Positions 45,208-53,724 of a DNA stretch of 64,000 nucleotides are shown one piece after another (positions within the stretch are counted from its first letter, which is position 1; each line of letters starts with the position of its first letter). Under the pieces are notes generated by a model. It was given only the letters and a program-made list of their open reading frames with translations. It had not been told where the DNA came from and did no database searches. The translations under genes were made by a program, and so were the position numbers. Source of the stretch: a bacterium (lineage in GTDB: Bacteria; SAR324; XYD2-FULL-50-16); the NCBI GenBank assembly GCA_018829445.1, contig JAHJTV010000082.1, positions 1 through 64,000 on the forward strand. Reading direction: 5' to 3'.

Positions 45208-45978
45208 ATGAAAAAACTAAAAAAATGCCAGCGTGTTGAAAGCTACCTAAATAAACTCATGCTGAAAGATGGTTTCGGCATGGAAGAACTTGAACGCTTA
45301 AAACATACCAGCATCGTTAGTGCAGGAGAATTGGAAGGAATTGGAGATAGAACTATCAGCAACGTTCTTAATGAGTTCAAAATTAAGAAAGGTTTAGAGT
45401 CTCGAAAAAAGAAAAAAATTAAAAGAGAGATTGTTGAAGATTACATTAATAGCAAGCTGCAGAGTGGAGAATTGTCTGTAAACCAGCTAATGACAGTTAA
45501 ATACAACGATATCAAAGATGCAAAGGAGCTTAGAGACGTTGGAAAGACAACCATTACTTGCGCCTTGGGAGAGTGTAAGAAGAAGCATGATAAGAAGAGT
45601 TTTGAAAAAGGAGTGCTTGATTTTCTTACCCAGGAAAGAAAGACCTTAAAAAGAAAATATCCAAATGAACAGATAAAGGTTGAAGAAACTGAACCATCTT
45701 TCTCTGAACGAAATGGAATACAGTTCGTGAACGAAGATATAGAGTTGATTCGCAAAATGATCACCGAGTTTAAGAGCGAAAGATCTTTTGGCGAGGACAA
45801 ACAAGCTTATGAACTGAGAGAATTGAAGCACGCACTTAATTATGTCGGGATTAATCCTACCAAACTAGTGCGATTGTATTGGGAGGATATCTCAAAGGAT
45901 TTCATGAATCAAAAGATTCTATCCGGCAACATTCCCGTTGCTCAGATACGTCAGATGGCAAGTCAGGGTTTGAAGTAG
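45208..45978 (+). CDS. helical protein with internal repeats, unknown function
   Basis: 256 residues, lysine/glutamate-rich, no membrane segment. Two tandem units of about 52 residues cover 9-62 and 71-124: VESYLNKLMLKDGFGMEELE with ELEGIGDRTISNVL, and VEDYINSKLQSGELSVNQLM with ELRDVGKTTITCAL. A third partial unit ends the protein (FMNQKILSGNIPVAQIRQMA). The G-D/V-G-x-T-x-x-x-x-L parts resemble helix-hairpin or HTH-type nucleic-acid contacts, so DNA or RNA binding is possible. It is isolated between long non-coding stretches and its codons are A-rich, which may indicate horizontal gain. I know no family. Confidence 0.6.
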   Translation: MKKLKKCQRVESYLNKLMLKDGFGMEELERLKHTSIVSAGELEGIGDRTISNVLNEFKIKKGLESRKKKKIKREIVEDYINSKLQSGELSVNQLMTVKYNDIKDAKELRDVGKTTITCALGECKKKHDKKSFEKGVLDFLTQERKTLKRKYPNEQIKVEETEPSFSERNGIQFVNEDIELIRKMITEFKSERSFGEDKQAYELRELKHALNYVGINPTKLVRLYWEDISKDFMNQKILSGNIPVAQIRQMASQGLK

Positions 45979-46154
45979 CAGACTAATTCTCTGTGACTGT
46001 TTTCCTGAATTGATTGGATTGATAACTTGAATGTTGCATAATTCAAAATATTTCCCTGGTGTTGGTACATCGGGGAAATCAGTCCAGATTTGCATGAAGG
46101 GACTGGGCATCCCTGCTACCCGGGCGGTAATTGTCTTGTAGATCTTTCTCCATT

Positions 46155-47129
46155 CTACCGATTAATAAACTTCTCCCTATATTCAGGAATCGTTATCATG
46201 GGTGGCCTTTCCTGCTTCTGAAAAGCATAAATTTCTTGTTGGTAAACCTGAGGGAGATGAACAAACTGTTTCATCTGGTCGTAAAGTTCAGTCTTAAGCT
46301 GAATCATGCCGTAGTCAGATATTCTCGCCAAAAACCGCTGCAGGATAGCAAATGACATCTTTCCCAATGATTTCGTCGATTGATTTCTATGCACTCTTCT
46401 GTCCAGATCTACCTGTGCGATTACATCCAAACCCCAGTTCTTGTATATTTCAATGATCATACTGGTTTCAATGCCATAGCCAATGGGAAAAAGGAGTTTT
46501 TCGAAAAGAGATCTGTAACCCGCGTATTCTCCTGAAAGGGGTTGAACGATCTGAGTAAGCTCCGGGAAAAACAGAGCGAATAAGGGCCTGATAACCAGTT
46601 CCGTTACTCTTCCTCCTCCAGTCGGTCTAATCCCGTTTGCGCCTTCAGCGATGGGACGATCATAAAACGCTTTTGTGTATTTTATTCCTTCTTGCAGCAG
46701 AAGAGGGCCGATAAGAGCATAGGCGAAACGATGGTGAATATTTTTTATATCGGTATCCAGGTATACGATTATATCTCCTTTAGCAATGAACAAGGCTTTC
46801 CAGAGGTTTTCTCCCTTACCCTTATAAGGCTCCAGATTGGGTAGAATATCATCGGACAGGTAGACATCGGCTCCGTAATGGTCTGCAATTTCCCTGGTTT
46901 TATCGCTTGATCCGGAATCGATGACAATGATCTCATCTAACAGCTTATGTCTGTCCATCAATTCGGATTTCATTATTACAATCTCTTTGGCAATGGTCTT
47001 TTCTTCATTTAAGGTTGGAAGACAAAGTGAGATGATCAGGCTTTTTTCCTGTTTTGCTTTTACCAGGTTCCCTATATCGGCGAATTTAGAGTGGTGAAAA
47101 GTGTTGCTCTCAAGCCAGTTTTTTCCCAT
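46155..47129 (-). CDS. gpgS: glucosyl-3-phosphoglycerate synthase
   Basis: 324 residues. A GT81 glycosyltransferase that transfers glucose from an NDP donor to 3-phosphoglycerate, the first step to the compatible solute glucosylglycerate. Seen: SLCLPTLNEEKT, IVIDSGSSDKT, the metal-binding DTDI in VYLDTDIKNI, and family blocks RPTGGGRVTELVIRPLFALF and GEYAGYRSLFEKLLFPIGYG. Start at ATG 47129 (CGGAG upstream), overlapping the preceding M20-like gene by 20 bases, so translation is coupled. It is the last gene of the leftward GH13-glycosyltransferase-M20-gpgS run. No dedicated phosphatase (GpgP) is seen beside it. Confidence 0.88.
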   Translation of the reverse strand: MGKNWLESNTFHHSKFADIGNLVKAKQEKSLIISLCLPTLNEEKTIAKEIVIMKSELMDRHKLLDEIIVIDSGSSDKTREIADHYGADVYLSDDILPNLEPYKGKGENLWKALFIAKGDIIVYLDTDIKNIHHRFAYALIGPLLLQEGIKYTKAFYDRPIAEGANGIRPTGGGRVTELVIRPLFALFFPELTQIVQPLSGEYAGYRSLFEKLLFPIGYGIETSMIIEIYKNWGLDVIAQVDLDRRVHRNQSTKSLGKMSFAILQRFLARISDYGMIQLKTELYDQMKQFVHLPQVYQQEIYAFQKQERPPMITIPEYREKFINR

Positions 47130-48276
47130 CACAGACTCCGTTATCTATGGCCTGCATAACGCCAATGATTTGAGTTATTCCCTTGAAGATTGGTTCAATT
47201 TCAATGCTTGTATCAATTGAGTCTTTGTTGGTATTGGTTACACCCAGTGTAACGGCAGGAATCGACTTGGAAAGAAATATGGAGAGTTCTGACTCACTGG
47301 ATGCGCTTATGGGCTCCAAATTAAGCTTGTTCATAATTGTATTTGTGGTTTTCACCAAAGGATGGTTGAACTCCAACCTGGTTGCATTCAAATTGCTTAG
47401 GATCTTCAGCTTCAGATCAACCTCATAGATCCGTTTGATACTTTCAACGATGTCCTTTATATCATTAATAATTTCTTTAACGATGTCATCGGCGTTGCTG
47501 TGAATCTCAAAACCGATATTGCCTTCAAGTGCGTCTCTACCATAGTGATACCCACCATTCATTTTTCCGATCACTATCCTGGAATAGGGCTTCTGGGGTA
47601 AACGGAGTTCAAGGATTTTGTTTAAAATCTCATTGAGAATTAATATGGCATTTGGATTTGGCCTGTGCGTTTTATTTGAAGTTGGTGAAGCGGTACATTC
47701 AATCTCACCGCGCAGCATACCTTCCGAATAGTAGTTAAATCGTCCCAGTTCAACGCCTTCCACACAAACTGCTCCCCTGATCGGTCCTTCCCAGGTTTTC
47801 AGGAGATGTCTGACACCTCTCAGGTTACCTTTGCCAATGGATTGAATAACACCTGCCAAAACGATGTCGGATTGGAATTGCAGATTCAGTTCCTTAATGA
47901 TCCAGGGTAAAGAGATTAAGACGCCAACACCGGTGGAATTATCAGCAACACCCGGACCTGAGATGGAGTTTCGCTTAACGGTGTAGTTAAAGAAATCTTG
48001 CCGGTCAACCAGAGTATCCAGATGAGCAACAACAAATATGGGCGGCTTGTTCTTTGCTGCACCTCTGATAATACCAATCGGGTTTTGATAGCTGTCCACG
48101 GAGCATTCATCAACTTGGAATTCGGCAAGTCGTTCCATGAAAAGCTTTACACGACTTTTCTCCTTAAAGGTAGGAGCTGATTTTTCTCCAATCAGCACTA
48201 TATTGGTAATGATGATATCTCGAAAGGCTTTAATCTTGTCAACATAAGTAGGCAGGGTGTCAAGATATGTGTTCAT
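47110..48276 (-). CDS. M20/M42-like peptidase homologue lacking catalytic residues
   Basis: About 388 residues from the ATG at 48276, preceded by AAGGAA; an upstream start adds only unlikely sequence. The fold is that of zinc aminopeptidases: His85 and Asp87 in VVAHLDT and bridging Asp112 in VADNSTG are kept. The general-base/metal Glu-Glu pair expected before LRGVRHLL is Gln145-Ser146 (VIQSIGKGNLRG), and the late metal-binding His after PAVTLGVTN is missing. It is therefore probably not a working peptidase. It sits between a glycosyltransferase and gpgS in an apparent operon, overlapping gpgS by 20 bases. Role unknown, perhaps binding or regulatory. Confidence 0.72.
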   Translation of the reverse strand: MNTYLDTLPTYVDKIKAFRDIIITNIVLIGEKSAPTFKEKSRVKLFMERLAEFQVDECSVDSYQNPIGIIRGAAKNKPPIFVVAHLDTLVDRQDFFNYTVKRNSISGPGVADNSTGVGVLISLPWIIKELNLQFQSDIVLAGVIQSIGKGNLRGVRHLLKTWEGPIRGAVCVEGVELGRFNYYSEGMLRGEIECTASPTSNKTHRPNPNAILILNEILNKILELRLPQKPYSRIVIGKMNGGYHYGRDALEGNIGFEIHSNADDIVKEIINDIKDIVESIKRIYEVDLKLKILSNLNATRLEFNHPLVKTTNTIMNKLNLEPISASSESELSIFLSKSIPAVTLGVTNTNKDSIDTSIEIEPIFKGITQIIGVMQAIDNGVCDGKKLA

Positions 48277-48563
48277 AACATTCCTTATGTTATGCGCATA
48301 ATTCGTTGGCAAAAAGGTTCCAGGCGTCAAACATCCTGAAAATGAGACCAACTGTTATTGAAGAATGAAGATTGGTCCGGTCTTGAGAAGAAAATAAAAG
48401 TGCTTCCCAGAGTATTGCAAACTTGTGTTCACTCCTGAACGGCGTTTGATTGACTATCTGCATTTGATCCGATTTGCGGTAGTATAGCAGTTTTTTTCCA
48501 GTTATAACAATGCTCTTTTTATCAATTGAAAATCTATTTATTATGACTCGGTGGCTTTAAATC

Positions 48564-50000
48564 TCAGTCAGTAATAAGTGGAAAAACACTGTCTTTATTA
48601 AATCGACCCCATTTTAATAAGCTAAATTCTTCAAGTTTTACAAAATACTCAATTAACTTCTGCTGATTGATTTTATGCCGGATTGGGTTGTGTATTACCA
48701 GTTGATAGATATTTTTCAATATTTTTTGATAAGCGAAAGGGTCATAGTTTTTTTTGATTGCAGCCTTATTTGTTGCGATCAATTTTTCCACATTTTCAAT
48801 TTTCCCAGGGTGCAAGAGAAATGGATTTATTTCCAAAAGGTGTATTCTGTCTTTCCTGTTAGTTAGTACTTTTTTAATTACAATAGCTTGGTGACCTTCG
48901 TTTAGAAGTGCGAAATCGATTTGATGGTTTTGGATCAGTTTTTCAAAGGTTTGCTTAATCTGTACCCTGTTAATCGGCTGTTTATAAAGATTGAGCATTT
49001 TGTGTACGGTTTTTTCCCATTCTCCGTAAAAGTCTTCAATCACAATCCAATCCAGGGGAACAGAAATCTGCCGATAAAGATGTGACAGGGAGATTCCTGC
49101 TTCTTCAAAACCATCACAAGTTCCGGGTAGATATCTTCCCCAAATCGGTTTATCGGACAACCAGGGCTCAATGAAAGCAAATCCGAATCCTTCCGTTATA
49201 CTGGTGGTCAAAATAAACTTTGAAGCAGCGATGAGCGAAGTAAATTCATGGTGTAATCCCGCTTCAAATCCGATATTGAGTTTATGCTTTCTGACAAAGT
49301 GTTGCCAGAAGTGATAACTTTCAATATCCGCGGGACTGTTGGGAGGCAATGTGATCAACAGGGGAAGATTTTCATGGATAAAAAGAGAAATCAAAATTGC
49401 TTCGCCAATGTTTTTCCTGCGAATGGCCCGGATAGGATAAAGAATGTGCGAGGGAGAATAGGCAGACTGTACATCTTTCACATTAGAATCGATCGTATTT
49501 TCGATCAAATGTGTTCCCTGAGGGCTGAGACCTGCGGACAATAATACCTTGTGATCTCTTCTATTGATTACGCCATAATGGCAGTTCTCAGGATAAGGTT
49601 CTTGAAAAAAGGATTTTGGACGGCCATCCTCGGCAAAATCATGTATCTGCAAAAAAAGAGTCTGTCTGCTGGCTTGCAGCGCTTCTATGATTTTAAGTAG
49701 ATCTTTGTTTTTGGCCAGGGTAGGATTATGAATATGAATCAGGTCGCATCCATCAGGCCAGTGGGATAAAATTGCATTTATGGTAGAAAAGGCGACCTGT
49801 TTCGGATCAACCGCAGCAGGTTTAACCCTGTCATAAGCTAATCCTGGAACACAGATGGTTTTTACCGGGATTTCCTCATCCGCTTTTTCTCCTGTTATAA
49901 TTAAAGCTTCACCAAATTTTTGAATAGCGGTTATTTGCTGCCTGATTACTGTCGTCACTCCACCCGGTTTTAGATGATAGTGTAGGATGGCAATTTTCAT
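48564..50000 (-). CDS. GT4-like glycosyltransferase
   Basis: 478 residues with a GT-B fold. The N-terminus, IAILHYHLKPGGVTTVIRQQ, is the glycine loop of retaining GT4 enzymes. The donor-binding E-x7-E motif occurs in TEGFGFAFIEPWLSDKP. A helical C-terminal extension (about 380-478) is unusual. It begins 5 bases after the GH13 phosphorylase gene, so the two are tightly coupled, and a role in glucosylglycerate-linked sugar metabolism is likely. Acceptor and donor unknown. Confidence 0.72.
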   Translation of the reverse strand: MKIAILHYHLKPGGVTTVIRQQITAIQKFGEALIITGEKADEEIPVKTICVPGLAYDRVKPAAVDPKQVAFSTINAILSHWPDGCDLIHIHNPTLAKNKDLLKIIEALQASRQTLFLQIHDFAEDGRPKSFFQEPYPENCHYGVINRRDHKVLLSAGLSPQGTHLIENTIDSNVKDVQSAYSPSHILYPIRAIRRKNIGEAILISLFIHENLPLLITLPPNSPADIESYHFWQHFVRKHKLNIGFEAGLHHEFTSLIAASKFILTTSITEGFGFAFIEPWLSDKPIWGRYLPGTCDGFEEAGISLSHLYRQISVPLDWIVIEDFYGEWEKTVHKMLNLYKQPINRVQIKQTFEKLIQNHQIDFALLNEGHQAIVIKKVLTNRKDRIHLLEINPFLLHPGKIENVEKLIATNKAAIKKNYDPFAYQKILKNIYQLVIHNPIRHKINQQKLIEYFVKLEEFSLLKWGRFNKDSVFPLITD

Positions 50001-50004
50001 TTGA

Positions 50005-51690
50005 TTACTTCTTTGTTTCCAACCAGATTGACTGGTAGGGATTCAGGTTGATCTCTTTCCCGCTGAAAAACTTTTTTGTAAGAAGGTCCACTGATTCTCC
50101 AGGGAGTTGATGAGGATAAATCTTGATTGATTGGGAAGAGATGTTGGTTAATGCAGTGATCTCTTGCGAGTCGCAGTATCGTTTAATGCAGAATATCTGA
50201 GGATGAAGTTTCAGGATTTCAAAAGATGTATTGGGATGAAAGGCCGGCTGATCGACTCTGCATCGGATCATATCAATATATGGAAGAAACACCCGTGATC
50301 TGAAACTATCAGGGTCTGACAATTGATGATTTACGTCTTCAATAAAAAGCTTTTGCCGGTTTATGGTTCTGGCTCGGTTTGTTTGTTTTACCCCCTCTTC
50401 CCAATTGTGCGATCCCAATAAGCTGTGAATGTAGACAGCCGGGACCCCCGGAAGTGCCAATTGGATCGCTTGTGAGGCTAAAAAACGTTTAGCATGGATT
50501 TCGTCAGATTCTTCGGTGTTCTTCAGATAAGCGTCAACATAGGTAATGTTTAACTCATAAGCACTTTCTGAGCCGTTCGGATTTTTTTTAAGAGAGACTC
50601 GACCACCGTTTTCTTCTACAAGCGATATGATTCTATCCAGTTCTCTTTCGGACAGAATCCCTTCCAGCGGTCGTACACCGATACCGTCATGTGAGGCTGT
50701 AAAATTAAAAAAAGTATTGGTGGCCGATTGAATTCCAAGGGTTTCCGCCCAATCGCTGAATTGAGTAATGTCTTCCTTGATGAAAGAATGGAGCAGTAAT
50801 GGGGGCAAGGTAAAGTTATAAACCATTTGGGCTTCATCATGTCCGTTTCCAAAATAACTGATATTTTCGTTATGGGGTACGTTTGTTTCTGTAATAATCA
50901 TAACCTCCGGTGCCACCTGATCCAGTACCTTTCGGAATAGCTTTACAATATTATGGGTGTGGGGAAGATGGATGCAATTGGTTCCAATTTGTTTCCAAAG
51001 ATAGGCTATTGCATCCAGCCGAAGGATTTTTGCTCCTTTACTTACGTAGAATAGAAGAATTTCAATAAATTTGATTAATATGGAAACACTGGTGTAATTT
51101 ACATCGATTTGATCCTCACTAAAGGTCGTCCAAACATAGACATCAGTGTTGTCACTTTTTTTGAATCTGGTCAGTAACGGTAAAGAGCGTGGACGTGTGA
51201 CTTGGGACAGATCGGTATTGGGGGCAACTTCAATTGCCAACTCATTGAACTCTTCCTGACAGTTCAGGTATGCTTTGAACCAATCACTTTCTGCAGAGAT
51301 GTGGTTTAACACAAAATCAAACATTAGCTTGAAGTCTTGTTTTAATTCTAATATGTCGTTCCATGTACCTAAGGCATTATCCACGGAATAAAAATCTTTT
51401 ACGGAAAAACCATCATCAGAGGAATAAGGGAAAAAGGGCAAGATATGTATGGTCGAAATTGCATCTTTGAGATGAGTCCTGCAAAACTGGTGGAGTGTCT
51501 GCAAGGGTGTAGCAGTGCCGGATCTACTCTTGATTGAATCACCGTATGTGATGAGAACAATATCCTGTTGAGAAAAACATTCTTGATGTTTTTCTTCATT
51601 TATAGGAGTATTCTCGATAAGCGCCTGAAGTTTTACAAAGGCTAATTCTCCATCAGTTTTTCCATAGATCTCTTTTAAAAGTGCTTTCAT
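50005..51690 (-). CDS. GH13_18 phosphorylase, probably glucosylglycerate phosphorylase
   Basis: 561 residues. A retaining GH13 barrel of the sucrose phosphorylase subfamily. Catalytic Asp lies in LRLDAIAYLWKQIGTNC, the acid/base Glu in IITETNVPHNE, and the third Asp in TASHDGIGVRPL. The segment IGTNCIHLPHTHNIVKLFR is closer to glucosylglycerate phosphorylases (E. coli YcjM type) than to sucrose phosphorylase. With gpgS in the same run, reversible phosphorolysis of glucosylglycerate to glucose 1-phosphate and glycerate is the likely reaction. It is the first gene of the leftward run. Sucrose or glucosylglycerol as substrate cannot be excluded. Confidence 0.8.
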   Translation of the reverse strand: MKALLKEIYGKTDGELAFVKLQALIENTPINEEKHQECFSQQDIVLITYGDSIKSRSGTATPLQTLHQFCRTHLKDAISTIHILPFFPYSSDDGFSVKDFYSVDNALGTWNDILELKQDFKLMFDFVLNHISAESDWFKAYLNCQEEFNELAIEVAPNTDLSQVTRPRSLPLLTRFKKSDNTDVYVWTTFSEDQIDVNYTSVSILIKFIEILLFYVSKGAKILRLDAIAYLWKQIGTNCIHLPHTHNIVKLFRKVLDQVAPEVMIITETNVPHNENISYFGNGHDEAQMVYNFTLPPLLLHSFIKEDITQFSDWAETLGIQSATNTFFNFTASHDGIGVRPLEGILSERELDRIISLVEENGGRVSLKKNPNGSESAYELNITYVDAYLKNTEESDEIHAKRFLASQAIQLALPGVPAVYIHSLLGSHNWEEGVKQTNRARTINRQKLFIEDVNHQLSDPDSFRSRVFLPYIDMIRCRVDQPAFHPNTSFEILKLHPQIFCIKRYCDSQEITALTNISSQSIKIYPHQLPGESVDLLTKKFFSGKEINLNPYQSIWLETKK

Positions 51691-51851
51691 GTGCTTTTAC
51701 AGGGAAGATATGGTTTGAAATTAGAGAAGGCTCTTACTATTCAATCTGTTTTTATATGGGATGATTCCCCTAGTCAAGAGAATAGTAAATTTGTCAAACT
51801 GTTCGATCTCTATCAGCAATGTTAAAACGGTTATGTGAAAAGGAGAGGCAG

Positions 51852-53138
51852 ATGACTGGATGTAGGTTTTGTGGGAAAAGACATAATGTAGGCTTTATTT
51901 CTACCAGAATTGCCGGAACAGACGGAGTATCCCTGGAAATTACCAAATGGGCAAAGGTTTTTGAAAATGTAGGATTTAATTGTTTCTATTTTGCCGGAGA
52001 ATTGGATACTCCCCCTGAAGTGTCTTATTTGTCGAAGGAAGCTCATTTTAAACACCCGGAAATCGAAAAACTCTATCGAAGCTGTTTTGGTGTTAGAACC
52101 AGAAAAAGAGCCCTGACACAAAAGCTGCAAGAATATAAACAGTTATTAAAAACAGATCTTTATAAATTTATTAAGAAATATAATATTGATATTCTTGTTC
52201 CGCAAAATTCGCTAACTATTCCACTAAACCTTCCTCTGGGGGTGGCAATAACGGAACTGATTTCAGAACTAGGAATACCAGCCATTGCTCATCATCATGA
52301 CTTTTTTTGGGAAAGACAGGAGTTTTTGGTTAACAGTGTCTGGGAATACCTGAATATGGCTTTTCCCCCGCATATCCCCTTTATTGAACATGTTGTGATC
52401 AATAGCTCGGGCGATAACCAGCTGAGTCTGCGCACCGGAATCTCAGCAACCGTCATTCCCAATGTCATGGATTTCGAAAATGCCCCTGATCCTCCCGATG
52501 AATATTCTTCTGATGTAAGGCAAATGTTAGGGCTGGAAGATGATGAACTGTTGATATTGCAGCCTACCAGGGTTGTAAAAAGAAAAGGAATTGAACATGC
52601 GATTGAACTGGTTAAACGATTAAAAATGAAGGCAAGACTTGTTATCTCTCATGCTTCCGGAGATGAAGGTTATGATTATGAAAAAAGGGTGAAGGAATAT
52701 TCCAAAATGATGGGGGTCAACACCCTGTTTGTGTCTGAAATTATAGCTGAAAAACGAGGTGAAACTGCAGATGGGAGAAAGATTTATACTTTGTACGATA
52801 TTTATCCGTTTGCAGATTTAGTTACCTATCCCTCCAATATTGAAGGATTCGGCAATGCATTCTTGGAAGCGATCTACTTTAAAAAACCGATTCTTGTGAA
52901 TACCTATTCTATATATCGAACCGATATAAAACCAAAGGGGTTTCAGACTATTGAAATAGACGGTTATGTGACAGATAAGGCTGTGCGACAGACCAGGCAA
53001 GTCTTGGCGGATGAAAAACTTCGGGAGGATATGGTAATAAAAAACTATAAGCTGGCAAAAAAGTACTATTCTTTTTCAGTGCTGCAGCAAAAACTATCCG
53101 GGTTGATTTTGGATTGCCTTCAGTGCAATAATCAATAA
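51852..53138 (+). CDS. GT4 family glycosyltransferase, candidate glucosylglycerate mannosyltransferase
   Basis: About 428 residues from ATG 51852, preceded by AGGAGAG; an upstream start lacks a site. GT-B fold: GFISTRIAGTDGVSLEITKW at the N-terminus, QPTRVVKRKGIEHAIELV in the donor-binding half, and the E-x7-E motif in NIEGFGNAFLEAIYFKKP. It is divergent from the glucosylglycerate run (about 160 bases apart) and followed by a GDP-mannose-type cupin, so transfer of mannose onto glucosylglycerate, as in Petrotoga-like solutes, is a reasonable guess. Acceptor unproven. Confidence 0.72.
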   Translation: MTGCRFCGKRHNVGFISTRIAGTDGVSLEITKWAKVFENVGFNCFYFAGELDTPPEVSYLSKEAHFKHPEIEKLYRSCFGVRTRKRALTQKLQEYKQLLKTDLYKFIKKYNIDILVPQNSLTIPLNLPLGVAITELISELGIPAIAHHHDFFWERQEFLVNSVWEYLNMAFPPHIPFIEHVVINSSGDNQLSLRTGISATVIPNVMDFENAPDPPDEYSSDVRQMLGLEDDELLILQPTRVVKRKGIEHAIELVKRLKMKARLVISHASGDEGYDYEKRVKEYSKMMGVNTLFVSEIIAEKRGETADGRKIYTLYDIYPFADLVTYPSNIEGFGNAFLEAIYFKKPILVNTYSIYRTDIKPKGFQTIEIDGYVTDKAVRQTRQVLADEKLREDMVIKNYKLAKKYYSFSVLQQKLSGLILDCLQCNNQ

Positions 53139-53180
53139 TCGGCGGGATAGCCAATTATACGAAAATGGTGAGGAAATCAA

Positions 53181-53534
53181 ATGGAACAGTTAAACACAGA
53201 GTATCACCGTCCATGGGGATACTATATCATCCTGGCGGATGAGAAAGATCATAAGGTAAAAAGAATTGTTGTTAAACCGGGAAAGCGGCTCAGCCTTCAA
53301 CGTCATCAAAAACGAACTGAACATTGGTTTGTTTTGTTTGGACAGGCAGTCGTGACTCTTAATGATCAGGAAATTGTGGTGCATCCTGGTGAAACTGTTG
53401 ATATTCCTGAAACGGCCTGGCATCGAGTTCAGAACACCGGAACCGAAGAGATGGCATTTATTGAGGTACAAACAGGAGATTATTTTGGAGAGGACGATAT
53501 AGAGCGAGCTGAAGATGATTTTGGTAGAGTATGA
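53181..53534 (+). CDS. cupin, ManC C-terminal (mannose-6-phosphate isomerase type II) domain
   Basis: 117 residues. Matches the C-terminal cupin domain of bifunctional ManC/AlgA: RPWGYY, VKRIVVKPGKRLSLQRHQKR, EHWFVLFGQAVVTL and IEVQTGDYFGEDDIERAEDD. The guanylyltransferase half is absent, so this is a stand-alone isomerase-type domain. GAGGAAA precedes the start. It follows the GT4 gene by 42 bases in the same direction. Likely supplies, or senses, a mannose-phosphate intermediate. Confidence 0.8.
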   Translation: MEQLNTEYHRPWGYYIILADEKDHKVKRIVVKPGKRLSLQRHQKRTEHWFVLFGQAVVTLNDQEIVVHPGETVDIPETAWHRVQNTGTEEMAFIEVQTGDYFGEDDIERAEDDFGRV

Positions 53535-53724
53535 ATTGAAGGAATACACTCTGAAAACAGCCTGACTCATGATGATATCTGTCTGCATATAATGATGCTT
53601 ATTCAACCGGATTTTAAAGCCCTTCCATCTGACTCGCCTATACAGCCTTATTCTTAATAAAGTATTAAACTCTACCCCCCTCATACGGATATTGGGGATT
53701 ATTTTTTTATTTTGCGATGGTTTT

